From Amycolatopsis australiensis (GTDB lineage: Bacteria; Actinomycetota; Actinomycetes; Mycobacteriales; Pseudonocardiaceae), in NCBI RefSeq assembly GCF_900119165.1, contig NZ_FPJG01000006.1, forward strand, positions 2,852,001 through 2,916,000: a stretch of 64,000 nucleotides of DNA. Direction: 5' to 3'. Of this stretch, positions 26,945 through 35,986 are shown piece by piece (within the stretch, counting starts at the first letter, position 1; the number at the start of each line of letters is the position of its first letter). A model generated the notes under the pieces. That model was not told the origin of the DNA and made no database searches. It saw only the letters and a program-made list of their open reading frames with translations. Position numbers and translations under genes: made by a program.

Positions 26945-26958
26945 TGTTGACGTAAACA
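26945..26958. promoter_or_regulatory. LacI operator 2
   Basis: TGTTGACGTAAACA, the reverse complement of operator 1, lies 23 bp before the importer permease start. The two centres are 34 bp apart, so one repressor could occupy both promoters. Confidence 0.75.
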
Positions 26959-26981
26959 TCCGCACGAACACCGGAGAGACG

Positions 26982-27911
26982 ATGACGTCCACAGCGGCTC
27001 CGCCCGTCCCGGCCCCGCCGCGCCGGGCGACGGCGGCCCGGCGGCCACGGCGCAACTGGCGTGGCTGGCTCTTCGTCGCTCCCTTCATGCTGGTGTTCGC
27101 GCTGACCTTCGTCGCGCCGGTCGGCTACGCCTTCGTGCTCAGCCTCTTCCGCGACCAGGCCTTCTTCGGCGGCACGGTGTTCGTCGGCGCCGACAACTAC
27201 GCGCAGGTGCTCGCCGACCCGAAGTTCTGGGAGGCCTTCCGGCGGGTGCTGCTCTTCCTCGCCGTCCAGGTGCCGATCATGCTGGTGCTCGCGCTGATCG
27301 CGGCGCTGGCGATCGACAGCGCCCGGCTGCACGCCGCCGGGTTCTTCCGGATCGTGATCTTCCTGCCCTACGCGGTGCCCGCCGTGGTCGCCGCCCTGAT
27401 GTGGGGCTTCATCTACGGCGACCACTTCGGCCTCGCCGCCGACCTCAACCACCTGCTCGGCACCGACGCGGTGCGGCCGCTGTCCCAGAACTGGCTGCTC
27501 GCCTCGATCGGCAACGTCGTCACCTGGGAGTTCGTCGGCTACAACATGCTCATCTTCTACTCCGCGCTGAAGGTGATCCCCAAGGAGCTGTTCGAGGCGG
27601 CCGCGATCGACGGCGCCGGCGCGTTCCGCACCGTCTTCTCGATCAAGCTGCCCGCCATCCGCGGCGCGATCGTGATCGCCACGATCTTCTCGATCATCGG
27701 CAGCTTCCAGCTGTTCAACGAGCCGAACATCATGCGCAACCTGGTCCCGAACGTGATCGGCACCTTCTACACGCCGAACATGTACGCCTACAACCTTTCC
27801 TTCGCCGGTCAGCAGTACAACTACTCCGCCACGGTCGCGATCGTGATGGGCGTGATCACCGCGGTCATCGCCTACGTCGTGCAGCTGCGCGGCACCCGGA
27901 AGGGGATGTGA
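26982..27911 (+). CDS. ABC sugar importer permease 1 (MalF-like)
   Basis: The 309-residue protein has six membrane helices after a basic N-terminal tail, and the EAA loop ELFEAAAIDGAGAFRTVFSIKLP at about 205-228 (split) that contacts the ATPase. ATG 26982 is chosen for the GGAGAGACG site; a longer upstream frame would start inside the LacI gene. It heads an operon with a second permease, a lipoprotein and glycosidases. The ATPase is missing, as is usual for this class, which borrows a shared MsiK-type ATPase encoded elsewhere. Confidence 0.93.
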   Translation: MTSTAAPPVPAPPRRATAARRPRRNWRGWLFVAPFMLVFALTFVAPVGYAFVLSLFRDQAFFGGTVFVGADNYAQVLADPKFWEAFRRVLLFLAVQVPIMLVLALIAALAIDSARLHAAGFFRIVIFLPYAVPAVVAALMWGFIYGDHFGLAADLNHLLGTDAVRPLSQNWLLASIGNVVTWEFVGYNMLIFYSALKVIPKELFEAAAIDGAGAFRTVFSIKLPAIRGAIVIATIFSIIGSFQLFNEPNIMRNLVPNVIGTFYTPNMYAYNLSFAGQQYNYSATVAIVMGVITAVIAYVVQLRGTRKGM

Positions 27912-27912
27912 C

Positions 27913-28788
27913 GTGGCCACGGCTCCGGGCAAGAGGCAGTCGGTGACCCGGCCGGAGAAGTCGCGGGTCCTCACCGCCGTCATGGCGCTGTACCTGCTCT
28001 ACACGCTGGTCCCGCTGGTGTGGCTGGTGATCAACGCGACGAAGACGCAGCCGGCGCTGTTCACGACGTCGGGCCTGTCCTTCGGCGGCCCGTTCGCGCT
28101 GTTCGACAACATCGCCCAGACGTTCACCTACAACAACGGCATCTTCTTCCGCTGGCTCGGCAACACCCTGCTCTACGTCGTGGCCGGCGCCGGCGGGGCG
28201 ACGATCCTGGCCACGGCGGCGGGCTACGGGCTGGCCAAGTACCGCTTCCCGGGCCGCCGCGCGGTGTTCGCGGTCGTCCTGGGCGCGGTGGCGGTACCGG
28301 CCACGGCGCTCGCCGTGCCGACGTTCCTCATGTTCAGCAAGCTCGGGCTGACCAACACGCCGCTGGCCATCATCATCCCGTCGCTGATCAGCCCGTTCGG
28401 CCTCTACCTGATCTGGGTCTACGCCGCCGACGCCGTCCCCGACGAGCTGCTGGAAGCGGCCCGGATCGACGGCGCGGGCGAGGTCCGGATCTTCCTCACC
28501 GTCACGCTGCGCCAGCTCGTGCCCGGGATCATCACGGTGGCGCTGTTCACGATGGTGCAGACCTGGAACAACTACTTCCTCCCGCTGATCATGCTCAGCG
28601 AGCCCAAGTGGTACCCGCTGACCGTCGGGCTCAACCAGTGGAGCGCGCAGGCCAACGGCGCCGGCGCGCAGCCGATCTTCAACCTCGTGCTCACCGGATC
28701 CCTGCTCACCATCATTCCCCTCGTCCTCGCTTTCCTGCTCATGCAACGGTTCTGGCAGTCCGGGCTGAGCGCGGGCAGCGTCAAGTAA
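27913..28788 (+). CDS. ABC sugar importer permease 2 (MalG-like)
   Basis: The 291-residue partner permease, GTG 27913, begins one base after the stop of permease 1. Six helices are visible, with the EAA loop ELLEAARIDGAGEVRIFLTVTLRQLVPG near 185-212 (split). It forms the transmembrane channel together with permease 1. The KTQPALFTTSG segment after helix 1 is typical of the MalG branch. Confidence 0.93.
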   Translation: MATAPGKRQSVTRPEKSRVLTAVMALYLLYTLVPLVWLVINATKTQPALFTTSGLSFGGPFALFDNIAQTFTYNNGIFFRWLGNTLLYVVAGAGGATILATAAGYGLAKYRFPGRRAVFAVVLGAVAVPATALAVPTFLMFSKLGLTNTPLAIIIPSLISPFGLYLIWVYAADAVPDELLEAARIDGAGEVRIFLTVTLRQLVPGIITVALFTMVQTWNNYFLPLIMLSEPKWYPLTVGLNQWSAQANGAGAQPIFNLVLTGSLLTIIPLVLAFLLMQRFWQSGLSAGSVK

Positions 28789-28819
28789 CCGCCGTCACAC
28801 CGTCGTGAAGGGACACTCG

Positions 28820-30157
28820 ATGTCACGCATCCGTAGTCGCGCCAGGGCGGCCGCCGCCGTGGCGCTGGCCGCCGCACTGGCGGTCGGCTGCTCGTCCGGC
28901 AGCACGTCCGGGCCCGCCGCCGCCACCGGCACCCAGGACTCCGTCGACGCCGCGCTGAAGGCGGGCGGCACCATCACCTACTGGAGCTGGACGCCCTCGG
29001 CCAAGGACCAGGTCGCCGCGTTCCAGAAGGAATACCCGAACGTCCACGTCGACTACGTCAACGCGGGGACGAACAAGGAGGAGTACACCAAGCTCCAGAA
29101 CGCGATCAAGGCCGGCTCCGGCGCCCCGGACGTCGCGCAGATCGAGTACTACGCGCTGCCGCAGTTCGCGTTGACCGATTCACTGGCCGACCTGAACCAG
29201 TACGGCTTCGGCGCGTTCGAAAAGGACTACAGCGCCTCGACGTGGGCGCAGGTGAAGAACAGCAACGGCCTGTACGGCCTGCCGCAGGACTCCGGCCCGA
29301 TGGCGTTGTTCTACAACAAGGAAGTCTTCGACAAGAACGGCATCGCCGTGCCGAAGACGTGGGACGAGTACGTCGCCGCGGCCAAGAAGCTGCACGCCGC
29401 CGACCCCACCAAGTACATCACCTCCGACACCGGTGACCCCGGGTTCGCGCTCAGCATGATCTGGCAGGCCGGCGGGCACCCGTTCAGCGTCGACGGCCGG
29501 AACGTGAAGATCAACCTGGCCGACGCCGGCGCCAAGAAGTGGACCGCGACCTGGAACCAGCTCATCGAGGGCAAGCTGCTCGCCCCGGTCAAGGAGTGGT
29601 CCGACGACTGGTTCCGCGCCCTCGGCGACGGCACCGTCGCGTCCCTGGTCACCGGCGCCTGGATGCCCGGCAACTTCAAGTCCTCCGTCCCCGGCGGCGA
29701 GGGCAAGTGGGCGGTGGCCCCGATGCCGACCTACGACGGCAAGCCGGTCACCGCGGAGAACGGCGGCAGCACCCAGTCGGTGGTCAAGCAGAGCAAGAAC
29801 CCGGCGCTGGCGGCGGCGTTCGTGCGCTGGCTCAACCACGGCAACGGCGTCAAGCCGTTCATCGAAAGCGGTGGCTTCCCGGCCACCACGGCGGACCTGA
29901 CCTCGCCCGCGTTCGTCGACGAGCCCGTGCCGTACTTCGGCGGGCAGAAGATCAACCAGGTGCTGACCCAGGCGTCGAAGGACGTCGCGCCGGGCTGGAC
30001 CTACCTGCCGTACCAGACCTACGCCAACAGCGTCTTCAGCGACACCGTCGGCAAGGCCTACCTGAACGGCACCGGGCTGGACGCCGGGCTGGCGGCCTGG
30101 CAGCAGGCCCTGGTCGACTACGGCAACCAGCAGGGCTTCACGGTCAGCGCCGGATGA
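28820..30157 (+). CDS. Extracellular sugar-binding lipoprotein of the ABC importer
   Basis: The 445-residue protein has a lipoprotein signal peptide with lipobox LAVGCSS; the Cys, near residue 24, would be lipidated. ITYWSWTPSAKDQVAAFQKEYPNV at the start of the mature part (split) is typical of family 1 solute-binding proteins. ATG 28820 follows AAGGGA. It would capture the oligosaccharide released by extracellular hydrolysis and pass it to the two permeases. Its stop overlaps the GH51 start (ATGA), tying uptake to intracellular degradation. Confidence 0.92.
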   Translation: MSRIRSRARAAAAVALAAALAVGCSSGSTSGPAAATGTQDSVDAALKAGGTITYWSWTPSAKDQVAAFQKEYPNVHVDYVNAGTNKEEYTKLQNAIKAGSGAPDVAQIEYYALPQFALTDSLADLNQYGFGAFEKDYSASTWAQVKNSNGLYGLPQDSGPMALFYNKEVFDKNGIAVPKTWDEYVAAAKKLHAADPTKYITSDTGDPGFALSMIWQAGGHPFSVDGRNVKINLADAGAKKWTATWNQLIEGKLLAPVKEWSDDWFRALGDGTVASLVTGAWMPGNFKSSVPGGEGKWAVAPMPTYDGKPVTAENGGSTQSVVKQSKNPALAAAFVRWLNHGNGVKPFIESGGFPATTADLTSPAFVDEPVPYFGGQKINQVLTQASKDVAPGWTYLPYQTYANSVFSDTVGKAYLNGTGLDAGLAAWQQALVDYGNQQGFTVSAG

Positions 30158-31701
30158 CCGTCCACATCGAAGGCGACGTGGGCAACGCCGCCCAGGTGAT
30201 CGGCCGGGTCCCGCGTCGCCTCTTCGGCTCGTTCGTCGAGCACATGGGCCGGTCGGTCTACACCGGGATCTACGAACCCGGACACCCCACCGCGGACGAA
30301 CGCGGCTTCCGCGGCGACGTGCTGGAGCTGGTCCGGGAGCTGGGCCCGACGGTGGTGCGCTACCCCGGCGGGAACTTCGTGTCCGCGTACCGCTGGGAGG
30401 ACGGGGTCGGGGCCGTCCGGCCCGTCCGGCTCGATCCGGCCTGGCACAGCGTGGAGTCCAACCGCTTCGGCCTGCACGAATTCGCCGCGTGGGCCGAAGC
30501 CGCGGGTGCCGAGGTGATGTACGCGGTCAACCTCGGCACCCGCGGCATCCAGGAGGCCGCCGACGTCCTGGAGTACTGCAACCACCCGGGCGGCACCGAG
30601 CTGAGCGAGCGGCGGCGCGCGAACGGCGCCGACCGCCCGTTCGGCTTCAAGCTCTGGTGCCTCGGCAACGAGATGGACGGGCCGTGGCAGATCGGCCACA
30701 AGACGGCCGACGAGTACGGCAGGCTCGCCGCGGAGACCGCCCGGCTGATGCGGATGATCGACCCGGACGTCGAGCTGGTCGTCGCGGGCAGCTCGCACGC
30801 CGAGATGCCGACGTTCGGCTCGTGGGAGCGCACCGTGCTGCGCCACACCGCCGAGCTGGCCGACCACATCTCGCTGCACGCCTACTACCAGGAGCTGCAC
30901 GGCGACACCGAAAGCTACCTGGCCAGCGGCGCCGCGCTGGACCGCTACATCCGGACCACCGCGGGCGTCATCGACGAAACCCTCGCCGAGCTGGGGCTGG
31001 ACAAGAAGATCGGGATCAGCGTCGACGAGTGGAACGTCTGGGACCTGCGCCGCTGGAACGAGGTCGACCAGGCGCGGCTCGCCGCGAGCGGCTGGCGGGA
31101 ACACCCGCGGATCATCGAAGACACCTACACCGTCACCGACGCGGTCGTCGTCGGGTCGCTGCTGTCCTCGCTGCTGCGCAACGTCGACCGCGTCACCATG
31201 GCGAACCAGGCCCAGCTGGTGAACGTCATCGCGCCGATCCGCACCGAGCCCGGCGGCCCGGCGTGGCGGCAGCCGACGTTCCACCCGTTCCGGCAGGTCG
31301 CCGCCCTCGCGAGCGGGGACAGCCTGCGGCTGACCGTCGAAGGCGAGCGGCTGCGCACCGCCCAGCACGGCGAAGTCGACCTGGTCGACGCCGCCGCGAC
31401 GGCCGCGGACTCGGGGCGTGGCGCGGTGTTCCTCACCAACCGGGCCACCGCGGCGCCGACCGAGGTCCGGCTGCGCCTGCGCGGCGCGCGCTACGGCGTG
31501 TACGCCGCCGAAACCCTGACCACACCCGACGGCGAAACCCGGCACGCCGTCAACACCGCCGAAGCCGAACCGGTCCGGCCGGTGCCGCTGGCCGGCGCCG
31601 CCGTGACGACCGACCCCGGGGGGACCACCATCACCGTGACTCTGCCGCCCTTGTCCTGGACCGTGCTGCAGCTGTGCCCCGAGGCGGGCCCGCATGCCTG
31701 A
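30154..31701 (+). CDS. GH51 alpha-L-arabinofuranosidase
   Basis: The 515-residue enzyme shows FGSFVEHMGRSVYTGIYEP at the start and WCLGNEMDGPWQ near 170 with the general acid/base Glu. SVDEWNVWDLR near 290 carries the nucleophile Glu, and a C-terminal beta domain follows. No signal peptide is visible, so it acts inside the cell on imported arabino-oligosaccharides, removing terminal arabinofuranose. It overlaps the binding-protein gene by 4 bp and the GH35 gene by 8 bp, in one tightly coupled operon. Confidence 0.93.
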   Translation: MTVHIEGDVGNAAQVIGRVPRRLFGSFVEHMGRSVYTGIYEPGHPTADERGFRGDVLELVRELGPTVVRYPGGNFVSAYRWEDGVGAVRPVRLDPAWHSVESNRFGLHEFAAWAEAAGAEVMYAVNLGTRGIQEAADVLEYCNHPGGTELSERRRANGADRPFGFKLWCLGNEMDGPWQIGHKTADEYGRLAAETARLMRMIDPDVELVVAGSSHAEMPTFGSWERTVLRHTAELADHISLHAYYQELHGDTESYLASGAALDRYIRTTAGVIDETLAELGLDKKIGISVDEWNVWDLRRWNEVDQARLAASGWREHPRIIEDTYTVTDAVVVGSLLSSLLRNVDRVTMANQAQLVNVIAPIRTEPGGPAWRQPTFHPFRQVAALASGDSLRLTVEGERLRTAQHGEVDLVDAAATAADSGRGAVFLTNRATAAPTEVRLRLRGARYGVYAAETLTTPDGETRHAVNTAEAEPVRPVPLAGAAVTTDPGGTTITVTLPPLSWTVLQLCPEAGPHA

Positions 31702-33448
31702 GTTCGTGATCGGGGAGACCGACTTCCTGCTCGACGGCCGGCCGTTCCGGATCCTTTCCGGGGCCCTGCACTACTTCCGGGTGCACCCGGACCTGTGGGC
31801 GGACCGGATCGACAAGGCCCGGCGGATGGGCCTGAACACCATCGAGACCTACGTCCCGTGGAACGCGCACGCCCCTTCGCCGGACACCTTCGACCTCACC
31901 GGCGGCCTCGACCTCGACCGCTTCCTGCGGCTCGTCGCCGACGCCGGGATGTACGCGATCGTGCGGCCGGGCCCGTACATCTGCGCCGAGTGGGACAACG
32001 GCGGCCTGCCGGCGTGGCTGTTCCGCGACCCGTCGGTCGGGGTACGGCGGTACGAGCCGAAGTACCTGGCCGCCGTGCGCGAATACCTCACGCGCGTCTA
32101 CGAAGTCGTGGTGCCGCACCAGGTTGACCGCGGCGGCCCGGTGCTGCTGGTGCAGGTGGAGAACGAGTACGGCGCGTTCGGCGACGACAAGCGGTACCTG
32201 AAAGCGCTTGCCGACCACACGCGGGCGTCCGGCATCACCGTGCCACTGACCACAGTGGACCAGCCCACACCGGAGATGCTGGATGCGGGCAGCCTGGAAG
32301 GGCTGCACCGCACCGCGTCCTTCGGCTCGGGCACCGGAGAGCGGCTGGCGATCCTGCGCGCGCACCAGCCGACCGGGCCGCTGATGTGCAGCGAGTTCTG
32401 GAACGGCTGGTTCGACCACTGGGGCGCGCACCACCACACGACACCGGCCGCGGCCGCGGCGGCCGAGCTGGACGCGCTGCTCGCGGCGGGCGCGTCGGTC
32501 AACCTGTACATGTTCCACGGCGGCACCAACTTCGGGCTGACCAGCGGCGCCAACGACAAGGGCGTCTACCAGCCGCTGGTGACCTCCTACGACTACGACG
32601 CGCCGCTCGACGAGGCCGGCGACCCGACGCCGAAGTACCACGCCTTCCGTGACGTCATCGCCCGCTACCACAAGGTGCCCGATTCGGTGCCGCCGCCGGC
32701 CCGGCCCGCGCCGACCCCGGCGGGGGTGCTGCGCGACCCGGTCCGCCTGCTCGACGCGCCGGACCGCTGGGGCACCTGGGAGTTCCACGAGGAGCTGCCC
32801 GCCTTCGACGACCTGACGCCGATGCCGCGGCTGGCACTGCTGCGCACCTCGGTGACCGGCGACCGGCCCGGCGTGCTCACCTTCGGCGAGGTCCGCGACC
32901 GCGCGACGGTGTTCTTCGACGGCGACCCGGTGGGCACGCTGCACCGCGACCACCACGACCGCGCGATCGCCCTGCCGCGGGCCCGCGGTGAGCTGCTGGT
33001 GCTCGTCGAGGACCAGGGCCGCGTCGACTACGGGCCGCGGATCGGCGAGGCCAAGGGCATCGTCGGCGGCGTCACGCTGCACGGCGAGCCGCTGACCGGC
33101 TGGGACGTGCTGCCGATCGACCTGGCCGCGGTGCCTTCGCTGCGGGCGCCGGGCGGCGCCGTCGTCGCGGGTCCGGTGGCCGGCCCGGTGCTGCTGCGCG
33201 CCGGATTCGACGTCGACGCGCCCGCCGACCTCTTCCTCGACACGGGGGACTGGGGCAAGGGCATCGCGTGGCTCAACGGTTTCGCGCTCGGCCGGTACTG
33301 GCGGCGCGGGCCGCAGCGGACGCTGTACGTGCCGCGTCCGGTAGTCCGCGCGGGCGCCAACGAGCTCGTCGTGCTCGAACTGGACACCCTGCTCGACCCG
33401 GCGGCCCGGTTCGTGCCGCGGCCGCTGCTCGGCCACACCGAAGCCTGA
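31694..33448 (+). CDS. GH35 beta-galactosidase
   Basis: The 584-residue enzyme has the GH35 barrel: ALHYFRVHPDLWADRIDKAR and NTIETYVPWNAHAP near the start, LVQVENEYGAFG near 155 with the acid/base Glu, and MCSEFWNGWFDHWG near 235 with the nucleophile Glu. A C-terminal jelly-roll region follows (GDWGKGIAWLNGFALGRYWRRG). No signal peptide is visible. It should remove terminal beta-galactose from imported galacto-oligosaccharides, complementing the GH51 enzyme. Confidence 0.93.
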   Translation: MPEFVIGETDFLLDGRPFRILSGALHYFRVHPDLWADRIDKARRMGLNTIETYVPWNAHAPSPDTFDLTGGLDLDRFLRLVADAGMYAIVRPGPYICAEWDNGGLPAWLFRDPSVGVRRYEPKYLAAVREYLTRVYEVVVPHQVDRGGPVLLVQVENEYGAFGDDKRYLKALADHTRASGITVPLTTVDQPTPEMLDAGSLEGLHRTASFGSGTGERLAILRAHQPTGPLMCSEFWNGWFDHWGAHHHTTPAAAAAAELDALLAAGASVNLYMFHGGTNFGLTSGANDKGVYQPLVTSYDYDAPLDEAGDPTPKYHAFRDVIARYHKVPDSVPPPARPAPTPAGVLRDPVRLLDAPDRWGTWEFHEELPAFDDLTPMPRLALLRTSVTGDRPGVLTFGEVRDRATVFFDGDPVGTLHRDHHDRAIALPRARGELLVLVEDQGRVDYGPRIGEAKGIVGGVTLHGEPLTGWDVLPIDLAAVPSLRAPGGAVVAGPVAGPVLLRAGFDVDAPADLFLDTGDWGKGIAWLNGFALGRYWRRGPQRTLYVPRPVVRAGANELVVLELDTLLDPAARFVPRPLLGHTEA

Positions 33449-33481
33449 CAGGTCCCCACCGAAGCGAAGGGCAGTCCGACG

Positions 33482-35443
33482 ATGAACCTGCGGCGTTTGC
33501 TCACCGTCCTTTGTGTACCACTGGTCGGCGGCGCGGTCGTCGCCGCGCCCGCGGCGGCGGCCACCGCCGTGACCGTGAAACCCGACCCGACCTACCGGCA
33601 GCAGCCGTTCGAGGGCTGGGGCGCGAGCCTGGCGTGGATGGCCGAGGCGACCGGCGGCTACCCCGATGCGGTCCGGACCAAGCTGGCGGACCTGGTCTTC
33701 GGCCCGCAGGGGCTGAACCTCAACATCGCCCGGTTCAACGTCGGCGGCGGCAACGCCCCGGACGTCCCGCCGTACCTGCGCAAGGGTGGCGCGGTCCCCG
33801 GCTGGTGGAAGGCGCCGGCCGGCACCACCCGCGCCGACAAGGACTGGTGGACCCCCGGCGACCCGGCCGAGTTCGACCCGAACGCCGACCCGAACCAGCG
33901 CTGGTGGGTCGACAAGATCAAGAACCGCGTCACGAAGTGGGAGGCGTTCAGCAACTCCCCGCCCTACTTCCAGACCGTGTCCGGCTACGTCTCCGGCGGC
34001 TTCAACGCCACCGACGAGCAGCTGCGGCCCGACAGGATCGGCGATTTCACCGCGTACCTGGCGCAGGTCGTCCGGACGCTGGAACGCGCGCACGGCATCA
34101 AGTTCGCGTCGGTCGACCCGCTGAACGAGCCGAACACGAACTACTGGAAGACGACCCTCGGCCCCGACGGCAACCCGACCGGTGGCCGGCAGGAGGGCGC
34201 GCACGTCGGGCCGTCGGTCCAGGCCCAGCTGATCCCGGCGATGGCCGCGGCGCTGCCCGGGACGGCGGTGTCCGCCCCCGACGAGACCAACCCGGACATC
34301 TTCGCCGCGGACTGGAGCGGCTGGACGGCCGCGGCGCGGGCGGCGGCGGGACGGCTGAACGTGCACACCTACGGGACCGGCAACCGGCCGGTGCCGCGGG
34401 ACATCGCCAAGGGCGCGGCGAAGCCGCTGTGGATGAGCGAGGTCGGCGGCAGCTGGCTGGACCGGCAGGACTTCACCAGCATGGACCCGGGACTCGGGCT
34501 GGCCGGCCAGATCACCGACGACCTGCGCCTGCTCGAGCCGAGCGCGTGGGTGAGCTGGCAGCCGATCGAGGACTACGACAACATGAAGCCCGGCGGGGAA
34601 TCCGCGGCCGGGATGAACTGGGGCGAGATCCAGGTTTCGTTCGGCTGCACCACCGCGGACTGTCCGATCCAGACGAACACGAAGTTCGACACGATGCGGA
34701 ACTTCACCCACTACATCCGGCCGGGTGACCGGCTGATCGCGTCGAACGACACGGCGTCGACGGCCGCGATGCGCGGGGAGGACCTGTCGTCGGTGGTCCA
34801 CGTCAACCCGGGCGCCGCGGAGCAGGACGTCACGCTGGACCTGTCCGGGTTCGGCCGCGTCCGGCCGGGCGCCTCGGTGACGCCGGTGGTCACGGACGGC
34901 ACAGGCGCGCTTCGCCGTGGCAAGCCGGTCCGGGTGCGCTCGGGCCAGGCGACGCTGCGGGTCCCGGCGCGCTCGGTGACGACGTTCGTGGTCGACGGCG
35001 TCTCGTCGGCGGCCGCGGGCACGGGTATCGGCTCGGGCCGGCCGTTCACGTTCACCGGCGTCCAGAGCGGCAAGTCCCTGTCGGCGGAGAACGGCACGCT
35101 GGTCCAGCGCACGACGGACGCGTCGGCGGCCTCGCAGCGCTGGACGCTGACGGACCGCACGGGCCGCTACGGCAGCCGCGACCGCTACACGATCACGAAC
35201 GCGGCGACGGGCGAGGTGCTGACCACGGCCGGCGGCGCGGTGACACTGGCCCCGGCGGCCACGACGGACCCGGCGGCCCAGTGGACGCTGTCGACCACGG
35301 GCGACGGAACCTGGACGTTCGTCAACGCGGCGGACGGCCGGCTGCTGGACGTGACGGGCGAGTCCCGCGCGGACGGCGCCCGCATCGGCCTGTACCGGCC
35401 GACCAACGGCCCCAACCAGCGTTGGCAGGCCGTCGCCCGTTAG
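33482..35443 (+). CDS. Secreted GH30 endo-beta-1,6-galactanase-like enzyme with ricin-type lectin domain
   Basis: The 653-residue protein has a signal peptide (MNLRRLLTVLCVPLVGGAVVAAPAAAA). Its GH30 catalytic domain contains FEGWGASLAWMAEATGG, the acid/base Glu in DPLNEPNTNYWK and the nucleophile Glu in WMSEVGGSWLD. A beta-sandwich follows, and then about 140 residues with QxW repeats (ASQRWTL, AAQWTLS, PNQRWQA) typical of a ricin-B/CBM13 lectin. This layout resembles GH30 subfamily 5 endo-beta-1,6-galactanases from Streptomyces that attack arabinogalactan-proteins; the subfamily is my inference. It would release the oligosaccharides taken up by the importer. Confidence 0.85.
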   Translation: MNLRRLLTVLCVPLVGGAVVAAPAAAATAVTVKPDPTYRQQPFEGWGASLAWMAEATGGYPDAVRTKLADLVFGPQGLNLNIARFNVGGGNAPDVPPYLRKGGAVPGWWKAPAGTTRADKDWWTPGDPAEFDPNADPNQRWWVDKIKNRVTKWEAFSNSPPYFQTVSGYVSGGFNATDEQLRPDRIGDFTAYLAQVVRTLERAHGIKFASVDPLNEPNTNYWKTTLGPDGNPTGGRQEGAHVGPSVQAQLIPAMAAALPGTAVSAPDETNPDIFAADWSGWTAAARAAAGRLNVHTYGTGNRPVPRDIAKGAAKPLWMSEVGGSWLDRQDFTSMDPGLGLAGQITDDLRLLEPSAWVSWQPIEDYDNMKPGGESAAGMNWGEIQVSFGCTTADCPIQTNTKFDTMRNFTHYIRPGDRLIASNDTASTAAMRGEDLSSVVHVNPGAAEQDVTLDLSGFGRVRPGASVTPVVTDGTGALRRGKPVRVRSGQATLRVPARSVTTFVVDGVSSAAAGTGIGSGRPFTFTGVQSGKSLSAENGTLVQRTTDASAASQRWTLTDRTGRYGSRDRYTITNAATGEVLTTAGGAVTLAPAATTDPAAQWTLSTTGDGTWTFVNAADGRLLDVTGESRADGARIGLYRPTNGPNQRWQAVAR

Positions 35444-35444
35444 T

Positions 35445-35491
35445 CCCGGCCCCGAGCGCCCCAAGGCGGCCTTGGGGCGCTCGGGGCCGGG
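35445..35491. terminator. Strong terminator at the end of the arabinogalactan operon
   Basis: A perfect 22-bp stem (35445-35466 with 35470-35491, built on CCCGAGCGCCCCAAGG) has only a 3-nt loop. It starts one base after the GH30 stop and ends one base before the stop of the convergent DUF3140 gene, so it can act in both directions. Confidence 0.85.
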
Positions 35492-35830
35492 TCAGCTCGG
35501 GGGTTTCAGCGGGTCGTGGCCGATGGACATCAGGCGGTGGCGCCAGTGGGCCTCGCCCGCCGTCGGCTCCAGATCTTCGCGGCGCTCGCTGCGGACGCGG
35601 GCCACCACCTTGCGCATCACGTCCGCGTCGCGCTCGTCGGTGTCCACCCGGCGTTTGCGCAGGATCGACAGCACCTGGTGACCCGTCGGCGGGCCCGCTT
35701 CGTCGGGGAGCGGTTCGTCCTCCGGGCCGGCGTCCCGTGTGCGCAGCCAGTCCTCCAGCTCGCGCGACGTCATGTTCACCACCCGGTGGAACTCGGCCCA
35801 CAGCTCGTCGTCAACAGCCGGATCGCTCAT
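35492..35830 (-). CDS. DUF3140 family protein
   Basis: The 112-residue acidic protein MSDPAVDDELWAEFHRVVNMTSRELEDWLRT... has the short helical form of DUF3140 proteins, with HQVLSILRKRRVDTDERDADVMRKV near the middle (split) and HWRHRLMSIGHDP at the end. Function is not established. Its upstream GTTT-N15-GGGTAG suggests control by a general-stress sigma factor; the -10-like element ends only 9 bp before the ATG, so the leader must be very short. Confidence 0.8.
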   Translation of the reverse strand: MSDPAVDDELWAEFHRVVNMTSRELEDWLRTRDAGPEDEPLPDEAGPPTGHQVLSILRKRRVDTDERDADVMRKVVARVRSERREDLEPTAGEAHWRHRLMSIGHDPLKPPS

Positions 35831-35839
35831 GCTCCGGGG

Positions 35840-35864
35840 CTACCCGGCGCGGCCGACGCCAAAC
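35840..35864 (-). promoter_or_regulatory. Candidate sigma-B/F-type promoter of the DUF3140 gene
   Basis: On the minus strand GTTT (35864-35861) and GGGTAG (35845-35840) are separated by 15 nt. This fits the GTTT/GGGTAT-type promoters of actinobacterial stress sigma factors. The same arrangement and spacing recur before the DUF4383 gene. Confidence 0.5.
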
Positions 35865-35986
35865 CGGAGGCCCACGGCCGGTAGAGTTCACCCGGACCCG
35901 TTGAAACGCCAGCGGTGGTCTCGGTTGACGCTGCTGGCGAGCTCTTCCCGTTGCTCGCCACTCGACGCAAAAGGGAGGGGTGGGCT

